Program-made: the position numbers and the translations under genes
Notes under the pieces: generated by a model
What the model was told of the DNA's origin: nothing
Seen by the model: the letters and a program-made list of their open reading frames with translations, nothing else
The model's database searches: none
Part shown: positions 55,860-64,000 of the stretch, one piece after another
Numbering within the stretch: the stretch's first letter is position 1
Layout: every line of letters starts with the position of its first letter
DNA from: CBDCWT01 sp965223305
GTDB lineage: Bacteria > Planctomycetota > Planctomycetia > Pirellulales > Pirellulaceae
Assembly (NCBI GenBank): GCA_965223305.1
Contig: CBDCWT010000035.1
Coordinates: 1 to 64,000, forward strand
DNA: 64,000 bases
Reading direction: 5' to 3'

Positions 55860-56612
55860 TCAACTCCCCCGCAGCTGGTCCTTCAGCCCGAACAGTCGCT
55901 TGGGATTCGTGGAAAAGACCATCTCCAGTTGTTCCGCAGTGACACCGATCGCCCGAAACTTCGCCAGTTCCACCGGGATGTTCGTGAGATGGTCCGAACC
56001 GAACAGAATTCTCTCGGCGCCGAATTGATCGAACATCTTGCGCACCGCGTAGGCTGGGCACCAGGAGGGTTCGAGGATCAAGTTGTCGCAGATCTCGGCC
56101 GCCACCATGGCCTCCGCCGTGTAGACCCCCCAACCGGCATGGGCCAAGACGATTGGCAGCTGTGGATACCGCCGAGCCGGCGGCAGACAGAGGGCGGGCA
56201 ACGACCATGGTGTGCCCAAACCTGTGTGAACGATGACAGGAACACCCAACTCCACTGCCGCGCGGAAGACCTTCTCTGCTGACGGGTGATTAGGAGCCAA
56301 GTTGTGTGCCAGCGGATGAAGTTTCAATGCGACGAATCCCAACTCTTGCACGCACCGCCTGGCTTCTTGCAGGTAGTCTTTTGCAGAGCACCAAGGATCG
56401 ATGCTGGCCATGCCGATCAGAGCGCCATTGCTCGCAGCCACGGCGGTTGCGATCCGGTCATGGTATCCACGGATGTCCTCCCGCGTGGGCTGTGGCATCA
56501 CCAGTGCGACGTCGATGCCCTCCCGGTCCATTGCCGCCTGCAGGTCCGCCGCGGTCGTTTCGACGCCGGTGAACATCGAGCGACCGAGGTGTTGGTGAGT
56601 ATCAATGATCAT
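55860..56612 (-). CDS. Amidohydrolase-2 family metal-dependent hydrolase (cytoplasmic)
   Basis: The 250-residue protein opens with MIIDTHQHLGRS (HxH metal motif), continues with GFVALKLHPLAHNLAPN, VPVIVHTGLGTPW, LPIVLAHAGWG and the conserved late aspartate in ERILFGSDHLTNIP. This is the compact TIM-barrel amidohydrolase-2 fold, shorter than the exported one at 43234-44382 and lacking a signal peptide. Family members hydrolyse or decarboxylate small aromatic or lactone substrates; the actual one is unknown. It ends 3' with KRLFGLKDQL, family-typical. Confidence 0.88.
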   Translation of the reverse strand: MIIDTHQHLGRSMFTGVETTAADLQAAMDREGIDVALVMPQPTREDIRGYHDRIATAVAASNGALIGMASIDPWCSAKDYLQEARRCVQELGFVALKLHPLAHNLAPNHPSAEKVFRAAVELGVPVIVHTGLGTPWSLPALCLPPARRYPQLPIVLAHAGWGVYTAEAMVAAEICDNLILEPSWCPAYAVRKMFDQFGAERILFGSDHLTNIPVELAKFRAIGVTAEQLEMVFSTNPKRLFGLKDQLRGS

Positions 56613-56711
56613 CGCGCTGCTTTCTGCTTTACACAGAGTTTTCGGTCAATCTAGACATTGCCCCGTCATCCAATCTGGACCAGGCGAGATTCGACCTGAT
56701 TTGACCAGCGG

Positions 56712-58463
56712 CTACTTTTCTTGAGTCACCATCTCAAGAGAAGTGGCCTTGCCGGGAACCCGAGGATCGTGAACTCCGAACAGCCCAGCAGCGGTGCGCG
56801 TGATTCCCTGACTGACGCCCAGGTGCTGGCGTTTGGTGACCCGATGGCCGCGCTGCACGAGCCCTGCGACGAGGTCGGCGGACAAGCCAGCCTCGACGAC
56901 CAACCGATCGGGCGACCACTGGTGGTGAAACCGCGGTGCGGCGAACGCCTGCTGCAGTGGCTGCCCTAAATCCAGATGCCGCACGATTCCAAGCACGACT
57001 TGCGTGATGATCGTTGGTCCGCCGGCAGCGCCCAACGTCAATTTGGGCTGGCCGTCTTCAAGCACAATCGTCGGACTCATGCTCGACAACGGTCGCTTTA
57101 GCGGCTCGATCGCGTTCGCTTCGGCTCCCAGCAACCCGAATGCGTTCGGCACGCCGGGCTGAATCGAGAAGTCGTCCATTTCGTTATTGAGCACAACGCC
57201 AGTATTCGGAATTACTACCTTTGACCCGAAGCTGGTATTGACCGTGGCGGTGATCGCCACCCAAGTGCCTTCGTCATCGGCTGCCGCGATGTGCGTCGTG
57301 TGTCGACTCTGCGAGTCACCAAACAACTTCGTGTCGGCAAGTGGTGGTGTGCCGTGCTGATCGACTTGGGTGGCAGTCCTACGATCGATACGCTCGGCCA
57401 GCGATTTAGCGTAGGTCTTGTCGACGAGCCCTCGAGGCACGGGCGCGTAGTCCGCGTCGCCTAACCAGTAGGCACGGTCGGCAAAGGCCAGCTTCATCGC
57501 TTCGGCGATGACGTGGCGAAACTCAACCGGGCGACGCCGATTCAGCGAGGCGAGATCGAAGTGCTCGAGAATGTTGAGGATCTGCGCGACGTGAACTCCT
57601 CCCGAGCTGGGGGGTGGAAAGCCCACGATCGTGTAGCGGCGGTACTTTGTCTGCAGTGGCGTGCGCTGCTTGACCTCGTATTGCGCGAAGTCGTCAGCAG
57701 ACAGGATGCCGCCATGACCGATCATCCACTCTTCGACTGCCTTGGCGAATGGTCCGTTGTAAAACCAGTCGGTGCCCTGCGCAGCGATGGCGCGATAGGT
57801 AGCGGCAAGATCGGGTTGCCGGAGGAGTTCGCCTTCTTCATATGGGTTGCCGTCGGGCTTCAGAAAGGCCCGCTTGCTCGCGGGAAAACGACGCAGTTCG
57901 TCAGCTGTTGCGCGTAGATTTCGAGCGTAGATCCGGTCGAGCGGAAAGCCTTCTGCGGCAATCGCGGCCGCCGGCTCCAACAGCTCAGCAAGTGACAGTC
58001 GCCCGTGTTCCCGCACTGCCAGGGCGTGAGCAGCCAGTGCTCCCGGTGTTCCGGGCGCCAGCGGGCCGGTCCGACTCAGTTCTCCCCGCGCTCGACCATC
58101 TCGCACGTACATGTCTCGATGGGCCTTGAGCGGTGCCGCTTCACGACCGTCGATCGCATACAGCTGGCCATCCGGTCGACGAATCAAGATGAAGCAGCCT
58201 CCGCCCAACCCAGAGTTATGTCCATCGACAACGCCTAGCGTCAACGCGGTCGCCACCGCGGCATCGACGGCGTTGCCGCCCCGCTGCAGCGCCCGCTGTC
58301 CGGCATCGGTGGCGAGGGGGTGGACGGACGCCACCACGCCCGCGGCCGGGCAACGGTCGGTCCAGCCACCCACCGCAAACAAGAGCACCGCTGTACAAAC
58401 TAGCTTGGCGATGAAATCGTGAGGCCCGGCCAAACGCCTGATGTCATCAGCGCGGCGCATCAT
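56712..58463 (-). CDS. ggt: Gamma-glutamyltransferase
   Basis: I choose the ATG at 58463, giving 583 residues and a leader with hydrophobic core (LVCTAVLLFAVGGWTDRCPA). The frame extends to 58919 only by reading through repeat B, and is rejected. Family landmarks: ASVHPLATDAGQRALQRGG, GGNAVDAAVATALTLGVVDG, LGGGCFILI, and the autoprocessing site RHTTHIAAADDEGTW, where the Thr becomes the nucleophile. Later, SMSPTIVLEDGQPKLTLGAAGGP is present. The enzyme cleaves and transfers gamma-glutamyl groups from glutathione and is periplasmic. The amidohydrolase gene follows on the same strand after about 100 bp. Confidence 0.92.
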   Translation of the reverse strand: MMRRADDIRRLAGPHDFIAKLVCTAVLLFAVGGWTDRCPAAGVVASVHPLATDAGQRALQRGGNAVDAAVATALTLGVVDGHNSGLGGGCFILIRRPDGQLYAIDGREAAPLKAHRDMYVRDGRARGELSRTGPLAPGTPGALAAHALAVREHGRLSLAELLEPAAAIAAEGFPLDRIYARNLRATADELRRFPASKRAFLKPDGNPYEEGELLRQPDLAATYRAIAAQGTDWFYNGPFAKAVEEWMIGHGGILSADDFAQYEVKQRTPLQTKYRRYTIVGFPPPSSGGVHVAQILNILEHFDLASLNRRRPVEFRHVIAEAMKLAFADRAYWLGDADYAPVPRGLVDKTYAKSLAERIDRRTATQVDQHGTPPLADTKLFGDSQSRHTTHIAAADDEGTWVAITATVNTSFGSKVVIPNTGVVLNNEMDDFSIQPGVPNAFGLLGAEANAIEPLKRPLSSMSPTIVLEDGQPKLTLGAAGGPTIITQVVLGIVRHLDLGQPLQQAFAAPRFHHQWSPDRLVVEAGLSADLVAGLVQRGHRVTKRQHLGVSQGITRTAAGLFGVHDPRVPGKATSLEMVTQEK

Positions 58464-58680
58464 CAGCCGGAGGATGTCAGAGTGGAGCGAGAGGGAAAAA
58501 GGTGTACCAAAGCAAGTTATGGCCTCGCTAACTCTTTTTGAAGTTGCGCATCTCGCTATATTCGACCGGCAAGATGACGAAGTCTCCCGGCTTTCGTAAG
58601 CGCGAAGCGTCGGTTTTGAAGTTGCGTTTTTCGGCGTCTGGCAGGGACAAGGGGTGGAATTCATCGCAATTTTCGTAACC

Positions 58681-58741
58681 CGAAGCGTTAGCGAGGGGGA
58701 GTTCGTGTACCAACCCAAGTGACTCCCTCGCTTACGCTTCG
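58681..58741. repeat. Palindromic repeat B, copy 4
   Basis: CGAAGCGTTAGCGAGGG pairs with CCCTCGCTTACGCTTCG. Upstream (58500-58680) are degenerate half-units with two GAAGTTGCG modules. These lie in the gap 58464-58955, which holds no gene. Confidence 0.8.
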
Positions 58742-58955
58742 CGCTTACGATTGAGGCAACTCGAGATTCGTGTCTTCGATAGTAACGTCTGTGCGAAATG
58801 TCGCTGCAGCCAGTGTAACGCACCGCGCACTCCGCACGCAACGAAGGTGTTGCTGGTTTGAAATGTGCTGGTGTGTCGGTTACAACCTCGTATGCGCGCG
58901 AAGGGTCACCAGGGCCCACCCAGGTGCGCAGCAGTTCTTCTTGACAGAGTTTTAG

Positions 58956-59129
58956 CCCGGATTATTCATGAAGATCGTGGCGAGAGGTTGTAAGTACGTT
59001 CGTGGCAAGGAAGGCGAGCAATTCTTCCGCAGGCGTATTGAAGCAATACGTCGAGGGAGAATTGTGAAGCATGACGAAGCCACGGATGGACTTACGACCT
59101 CGCAGCAGATCGCTCATGAATAATTCGGG
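58956..59129 (+). mobile_element. 174-bp MITE-like palindromic element, copy 8 (used as reference)
   Basis: Flanked by TTAG on both sides (58952-58955 and 59130-59133). The forward frame runs 58968-59123. The other copies differ from this one by no more than two substitutions each. Confidence 0.95.
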
Positions 59130-59182
59130 TTAGCGTCTTCTTTGGGCGGCACACCCACACGGTCTCGTTCGCGGCATCTTCT

Positions 59183-60682
59183 GTGACAATCGACTTATCC
59201 GTAACGGCTCGCGGTCATGGTGAAGCCCCGGCAATCGTGGACCGGAACGGCACCCATTCCTACTGCCGTCTGTTAACGGCCTCCCGTCGCATCGCCACTC
59301 AGCTGCTGGCTGGCCGAGCGGATTTGGGGGAAGAGCGAATCGTCTTCTTGCTACGTCCCGGATTTGAGTACGTGGCGACGCAATGGGGCATCTGGCAAGC
59401 GGGGGGGATTGCCGTTCCTTTAGCGGTGATGCATCCCCCGCCGGAATGGGAGTATGTTCTAGACGACGCAGCCCCTCGTGCGGTTGTGGCTGATCGGGAG
59501 TTTGCCGGGAGGCTGGGTCCTTTGGCGGCAGCGCGCTCGCTTCCATTTCATCTTATCGACGACTTGTTGACAGATGATCTCCCGTCCGGCCAGTTGCCTG
59601 CTATTTCGGCTGACCGGCGGGCGATGATTCTCTACACCAGTGGGACGACGAGCCGTCCTAAGGGCGTCGTGACAACCCACGAGAACAACCGGGCGCAAAT
59701 CACCACGCTGGTTTCCGCCTGGTACTGGAGTGCTGCGGATCACATCCTCAACGTCCTACCTCTTCATCACGTGCACGGCATCATCAATGTACTGTCGTGT
59801 GCTCTCTGGGCCGGCGCGTGTTGCGAGTTCTTGGCTCCTTTTGAACCCGAACGCGTGTGGCGACGGATCGCCAGCGGAGATCTGACTTTGTTCATGGCAG
59901 TGCCGACGATCTACGCCAAGTTGATTTCGGCTTGGGAAGAGGCTTCACCGGCAGACCAGCAGGCTTGGGCCGCTGGCGCTGCGGCGCTGCGGCTGATCGT
60001 CTCGGGTTCCGCCGCGCTACCGGTCTCGACGCTTGAGCGTTGGCACGAGATCACGGGTCATTTGTTGTTGGAACGCTACGGCATGACTGAGATTGGTATG
60101 GCCCTGGCGAACCCCTACGAGGGGCGGCGGCGGGCGGGATGTGTCGGCGTGCCTCTGCCCGGCATCTCAGTCCGCCGAGTGGACGAGTCCGGCCGCGAGG
60201 TCAGCGACGAAGTTGCCGGCGAAATAGAAGTCCGCGGCCCCACTGTGTTCCGTGAGTACTGGAACCGGCCGGCGGAGACGCAGGCCGCCTTCCGTGACGG
60301 CTGGTTTCGCACCGGGGACGTGGCTGTGATCGATCGCGGCGCGTTTCGCATTCTGGGTCGCAGCAGCGTCGACATCATCAAGACCGGAGGCTACAAGGTC
60401 TCGGCGTTGGAAATCGAGGAGGTACTCCGGGAGCACGAGCGAATCCGCGAATGTGCGGTCGTAGGGATTCCGGACGCGGAGTGGGGTGAACGTGTCGTCG
60501 CATGTGTCGTCGCCGACGGCGAGCCGCCGCTGACTCTGCAGGAGCTAGCTGGCTGGGCGAAGGAGCAGCTGGCCCCTTACAAGGTACCGCGGCAGTTGCT
60601 GGTGCTCGAAGAGCTGCCCCGCAATGCGATGGGAAAAGTACAAAAACCCGCGGTGGCGAAACTGGTGGTCGGCGCACCGTAG
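59183..60682 (+). CDS. AMP-forming acyl-CoA synthetase, malonyl-CoA synthetase (MatB/ACSF3)-like
   Basis: The GTG at 59183 gives 499 residues. Adenylate-forming motifs are clear: YTSGTTSRPKGV (P-loop, about residue 151), the middle motif ERYGMTEIGMALANPY, WFRTGDVAVID, GRSSVDIIKTGGYKVSALEIE, and the C-terminal PRNAMGKVQK with its adenylation Lys. The GRSSVDIIKTGGYKVSALEIE hinge is the form characteristic of ACSF3 and MatB, which activate malonate or methylmalonate. Without a binding-pocket alignment, other short or medium acids remain possible. The symporter gene starts 46 bp after it, so the pair may import and activate a carboxylate. Confidence 0.88.
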   Translation: MTIDLSVTARGHGEAPAIVDRNGTHSYCRLLTASRRIATQLLAGRADLGEERIVFLLRPGFEYVATQWGIWQAGGIAVPLAVMHPPPEWEYVLDDAAPRAVVADREFAGRLGPLAAARSLPFHLIDDLLTDDLPSGQLPAISADRRAMILYTSGTTSRPKGVVTTHENNRAQITTLVSAWYWSAADHILNVLPLHHVHGIINVLSCALWAGACCEFLAPFEPERVWRRIASGDLTLFMAVPTIYAKLISAWEEASPADQQAWAAGAAALRLIVSGSAALPVSTLERWHEITGHLLLERYGMTEIGMALANPYEGRRRAGCVGVPLPGISVRRVDESGREVSDEVAGEIEVRGPTVFREYWNRPAETQAAFRDGWFRTGDVAVIDRGAFRILGRSSVDIIKTGGYKVSALEIEEVLREHERIRECAVVGIPDAEWGERVVACVVADGEPPLTLQELAGWAKEQLAPYKVPRQLLVLEELPRNAMGKVQKPAVAKLVVGAP

Positions 60683-60728
60683 GTCTCTGCGGTAGCTGGT
60701 ACCGGCAACTTAGAGGTGTGCCTCGACG

Positions 60729-62153
60729 ATGGAGTGGATTCGCGAGCATTGGTTGCACTTGGCCTTCCTCACGGGGTACTTGGGGTTGCTGGTGCGCCAT
60801 GCTGTGCACGGACACCGCCGCGTGCGATCGTTGGATGACTACTTGGTCGCCGGGCGGAATCTGGGCGGCTGGGTGATAGGCATTTCGTTTTATGCCACGT
60901 TCATGAGCACCAACACTTTCATCGGTGCTGCCGGGAAGAGCTGGGATGTGGGGTTGATCTGGTGCGTGGGCGGTGCGGTTTACATCACTTGTTGCTGCCT
61001 TGCCTGGTTCGTCGTAGCTCCTCGTTTCGTACCGTTGACCAGAAAGTACGAGTCGCTTACGGTGGCCGACTTTCTAGGAACTCACTACGCGTCACCGCTT
61101 GTGCGGAAGGCGACCGCGTTGATCGTCTTTTTTGCGTCGGTCGTCTATCTGGTTGCTATCTATCGTGGGTCGGCGATCGCGCTGCGAGAGCTGCTGGATG
61201 TGCCTTACGTCACGGCGGCGATTGCCATTTTCGTAGTGGTCACGGCCTACACCCTAGCCGGTGGGTTCGCTTCGGTTGTCATGACAGATGCCGTGCAAGG
61301 GGCCCTGATGGCAGCTGGGGCCATTGGTTTGTTGGTCGCGGTTCTGTTGAGGGGCGGTGGCGTTGCGGCCGTGCTGTCGAGCCTGGCAAGTCAGGACGAG
61401 GCACTCGTTTCGTGGCAGGGTAAAATGCCGCTTGCTACTATCCTGGCTCTATCCCTTGCTGTGGCGATCAAGTATTTGGTCGAGCCGCGACAGCTGTCGC
61501 GGTTCTACGGGCTCCAGGATACCGCCGCCATGCGGACTGCATCTGTAGTGACGCTCGTCTTGGTAATCGTGACATACGTTTGCCTGCTTCCGTTGGGTGC
61601 CTTCGCCCACGCCTTGATCCCGGCCGAAGCGATCGACTCTTCGGATGAGGTCATCCCCTATCTGCTCGGTGCGACCAGCGTGATGGGCCCGCTACTGGGT
61701 ATCCTGTTTCTGCTGGTGTTGTTGTCGGCGGCAATGTCCTCGATCGATTCTGTGTTGCTCGTGGCCGCGTCGACCATGGATCACGATTTGATGGCGCCGG
61801 ACGATACCGGGCCGCAGGCGGTGCGCCGGACCCGTGCGTGGGTCGTCGTCGTCTCGGCGGCCAGTATGCTGGTCGCGATCAGCCCATTTACGAACGACAT
61901 CATGACCATCACCGCGTTCTCCGGCTCGCTGTACGGAGCGTGCTTCTTGCCTGCCCTCGTGATAGGACTTTTTTGGAGCCGGCCATCGGAGGGTGTGGCG
62001 TTGGTCACGCTCCTCACCGGCGCGTTGACAGTAACCAGCTGGTTCGTGGCGCGGCGGTTGGGTTGGACGTCGGTTCACGAAGTCTACGCCGGCCTGGCCG
62101 CCGGTTCGAGTGTATTTCTCCTCGGCGGGATTGTTAGTAGAAAGCGCAAGTGA
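60729..62153 (+). CDS. Sodium:solute symporter (SSS family)
   Basis: The 474-residue protein has about 12-13 hydrophobic segments. It opens with HLAFLTGYLGLLVRHAV, then SLDDYLVAGRNLGGWVIGIS (the family N-terminal pattern) and FYATFMSTNTFIGAAGKSWD. The GGFASVVMTDAVQGALMA and SAAMSSIDSVLLVAASTMDHD segments (parts) match the conserved core of SSS proteins, the latter at the sodium site. Substrates in the family include proline, pantothenate, acetate and sugars. The neighbouring acyl-CoA synthetase suggests a carboxylate, which is inference. ATG at 60729 after GAGGTG. Confidence 0.9.
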   Translation: MEWIREHWLHLAFLTGYLGLLVRHAVHGHRRVRSLDDYLVAGRNLGGWVIGISFYATFMSTNTFIGAAGKSWDVGLIWCVGGAVYITCCCLAWFVVAPRFVPLTRKYESLTVADFLGTHYASPLVRKATALIVFFASVVYLVAIYRGSAIALRELLDVPYVTAAIAIFVVVTAYTLAGGFASVVMTDAVQGALMAAGAIGLLVAVLLRGGGVAAVLSSLASQDEALVSWQGKMPLATILALSLAVAIKYLVEPRQLSRFYGLQDTAAMRTASVVTLVLVIVTYVCLLPLGAFAHALIPAEAIDSSDEVIPYLLGATSVMGPLLGILFLLVLLSAAMSSIDSVLLVAASTMDHDLMAPDDTGPQAVRRTRAWVVVVSAASMLVAISPFTNDIMTITAFSGSLYGACFLPALVIGLFWSRPSEGVALVTLLTGALTVTSWFVARRLGWTSVHEVYAGLAAGSSVFLLGGIVSRKRK

Positions 62154-62205
62154 GTTACGGCACACGGAGTGTGCCTACTACGTTGTTTTGAGACCGGAAC
62201 CCGGC

Positions 62206-64000
62206 TTACAGTCGTGCTCGCTGGCTCTCCCGCCAGCCGTCCAGATATTGGCTAAAACCGGTGCGGGTCGCTGGAGAAGCTGCCTTCAACGCACGCTGCC
62301 AGTCCTGAGAAAGCAACTGGACGCTGCCAGACTGCAGGGCGTGCGCCGCCTGAGCGGCAACCGCCGCATCGTAGCCCGCCAAGGAGGACAACACTGCGGC
62401 CGGCTCTGCCGACACGCCTTGGATTAGACGGCGGGCGTATTCGTAAGCCGAGGTTGGCCGGCCATTACCGTCGACGTCAAGCCAAACGGCGCCGCTGGCC
62501 CCGATCACTTGAGCGGTCCAGTCCGGTGAGGTTGGTTGGTACGGTTTGGCAGTCGGCCAGGCCAGATCGGTGATACCGGGCCCGACCGCGACGGCGACCA
62601 GATGCACGTCATGCGGTGGTGCCGGCACGGTCCATCGTTGCTCCCACAGCTTGCCAGGTTCGGTTGCTGACTCGCGGGGTGGTATGGTGATGCGGCGCAG
62701 TTGCTGTCCGTTGGCAAACAGGGTCAGCTGGTTGGCCGACACCCAGCTCGGGCCCATTACGCGAACCAGGATGTCGACCTCGTCGTCTAGAACGGGGCCG
62801 ACTTCGCCCGGACGGTACTTGCCGTCGACCTGCAGGTCGACGAGCAAGCCGTAGCTGACGAGGACCTGGCCTTGCACGAAGTTGCGCACCGCTTGATCTA
62901 CGTCGATGTTGCCAGGATCTCGATCGTCGCAGCGAATATAGGTCCTGGCTTGACCGACGAAGTGCCGGCCGACGTCGTGCGAGTCGCTGCTGCCTACGGG
63001 TGTGACCTTCAAGCCGCGGTTAAGCAGTCCCATCCAATCGCTCAGCAGCTGTAAGGGGCGACTTTGTGTCGCGCTCGAATTGACAACTTCCATCGCGTTG
63101 AAGCGCAACGGCCAACCTGCGAGGTTCTCGCCGACGAGCGCGTGATGCAGTTTAGGTCCGAAGGGACGGACACCGCTATGCAAGTCGCGGGCGTGGTTCA
63201 AGATTGCGACCTTGACACCAGGCGTGCGGTAGATGCCCGCCAGGATCGCATCGAAGTCGTCGAGTTGGAAGTTGGGAATCGGCGCGTCGGACTGCACGGG
63301 AAAGATGTTGAAGTGTCCGACCGGTGTGGTCACTTCGTTGCCGATAACCGGCGTGAAGTATCGGCGCACGCCAACCTCTTCAGCAAAGGGTTGGTGGTCG
63401 ATGTGTGCGTTGTGGTCGGTCGCGATCGGCAACTCGATACCTTCTCCGGCAAGGGTGACCATGCGCTCAAGGACGGTGGCATCGCCGTGTCCAGAGTGTG
63501 TGCGTGAATGGACGTGCGTATCGCAGGCGACGAGCCCCGCAGTCGGCACTTCGCGCGTCAAATCCAATACAAGTTTCTGAGTTTGATGCTGGCCGATCGT
63601 GATATGTTGGCGGGCGCGAGAGTACTCGAAGCCGCGACCTGCCGAAATGGTGTAGTCGCCAGCAGGCAGGGAGAGCTGCACGCAGCCGGTTGCCGTATAG
63701 GCGATACCTGGTCGCAGTGCGAATGTGGGTGCATCGTCGGCGAGCATGCTCTGCAGCGCGCCGGACGCGTTGACCACCGTCACACGGCAGGGAAGCAGCT
63801 CGCCGTCCTCGTGGTTCCGGACTTCAAGGTCGAGTGTTGTCTCGCCAAGTACACGACTGCGAGGTTGCTCGTGAAGTACGAACTCGCCCACTCGAATATC
63901 GTCGCTCGCCTGGCGGCCGCCGCGGTTGGGCGCGACGCGCAGCTGGTTGGTGCCGTCGCGCAGCACGCGCGGTGGAATCTCGAAGTAGAGCAGCATGTCG
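62206..64000 (-). CDS. CehA/McbA-type metallohydrolase with PHP domain (5' end outside window)
   Basis: The frame is open to the window edge; the ATG at 63996 is only internal, since the reading begins mid-domain (FEIPPRVLRDGTNQLRV). A carbohydrate-binding or beta-sandwich part comes first. Then a PHP domain starts with ACDTHVHSRTHSGHGDATVLERM, with IATDHNAHID and TPVGSSDSHD as further metal ligands. After this comes a beta-rich C-terminus ending in a helical segment. CehA-type proteins hydrolyse phosphoester or carbamate bonds in varied substrates. Planctomycete members are exported, but the leader is not in the window. It is convergent with the symporter gene. Confidence 0.85.
   Translation of the reverse strand, partial: DMLLYFEIPPRVLRDGTNQLRVAPNRGGRQASDDIRVGEFVLHEQPRSRVLGETTLDLEVRNHEDGELLPCRVTVVNASGALQSMLADDAPTFALRPGIAYTATGCVQLSLPAGDYTISAGRGFEYSRARQHITIGQHQTQKLVLDLTREVPTAGLVACDTHVHSRTHSGHGDATVLERMVTLAGEGIELPIATDHNAHIDHQPFAEEVGVRRYFTPVIGNEVTTPVGHFNIFPVQSDAPIPNFQLDDFDAILAGIYRTPGVKVAILNHARDLHSGVRPFGPKLHHALVGENLAGWPLRFNAMEVVNSSATQSRPLQLLSDWMGLLNRGLKVTPVGSSDSHDVGRHFVGQARTYIRCDDRDPGNIDVDQAVRNFVQGQVLVSYGLLVDLQVDGKYRPGEVGPVLDDEVDILVRVMGPSWVSANQLTLFANGQQLRRITIPPRESATEPGKLWEQRWTVPAPPHDVHLVAVAVGPGITDLAWPTAKPYQPTSPDWTAQVIGASGAVWLDVDGNGRPTSAYEYARRLIQGVSAEPAAVLSSLAGYDAAVAAQAAHALQSGSVQLLSQDWQRALKAASPATRTGFSQYLDGWRESQRARL

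Noticed and set aside
55393..56208. 271-codon minus-strand frame ending in the mobile element
   Set aside because: It overlaps the amidohydrolase (55860-56612) and the small membrane protein in another frame, is Arg/Gly-rich without motifs, and ends inside element copy 7.
58464..58919. 152-residue N-terminal extension of gamma-glutamyltransferase
   Set aside because: The extra residues come from reading through repeat B (58681-58741) and its degenerate half-units; a clear start with leader exists at 58463.

Overview
The window looks like part of a Planctomycetota chromosome, most likely a Pirellulales relative. This rests on gene content, not on a marker gene, since no rRNA or tRNA was recognised. 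The indicators are a giant Calx-beta/cohesin/dockerin surface protein, a Ser/Thr kinase with a WD40 domain next to an ECF sigma factor, ThuA/EF-hand/cytochrome c and membrane-bound dehydrogenase genes, a PEP-CTERM remnant, a BlaI/M56 pair, and many palindromic repeats between genes.

Layout. 1-9754: 3' part of a giant secreted protein. 9938-17229: WD40 kinase and a convergent ECF sigma factor, separated by layered repeats. 17734-24898: NmrA-type oxidoreductase, ceramidase-like secreted protein, a small membrane protein, and a BlaI-M56 peptidase-serine hydrolase operon with two matching operators. 25922-31717: esterase, then a ThuA/cytochrome c gene coupled to a dehydrogenase gene interrupted by three frameshifts. 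32081-33623: AlkD-like protein, PEP-CTERM remnant, cupin. 33960-36690: a kinase and an Hsp70 that read as one fusion gene split by one base. 37045-40194: leuC, leuD, apbE. 40172-44382: DUF362 operon, small membrane protein, amidohydrolase. 44864-50107: secreted beta-propeller protein and an HD hydrolase/PfkB kinase/purB cluster. 50426-55751: two large secreted proteins and a small membrane protein. 55860-64000: amidohydrolase, gamma-glutamyltransferase, MatB/ACSF3-like acyl-CoA synthetase, sodium:solute symporter, and a partial CehA/McbA-type PHP protein.

The most interesting unexplained structure is a 174-bp mobile repeat present in eight nearly identical copies, all exactly the same length. 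Each copy has terminal inverted repeats starting CCCGRATTATTCATGA. Each has a dyad at its exact centre with an imperfect palindrome along the full length. Copies are flanked by 4-bp direct duplications fitting YTAR, and one copy sits inside another repeat whose halves can be rejoined. Both strands carry a 51-codon open frame whose start and stop lie in the terminal repeats. This is a MITE-like element with no transposase in the window.

All four frameshifts seen (three in 29351-31717, one at 35602-35605) are explained by one extra base in a G (or C) run or pair, so sequencing error must be excluded before calling these genes broken.
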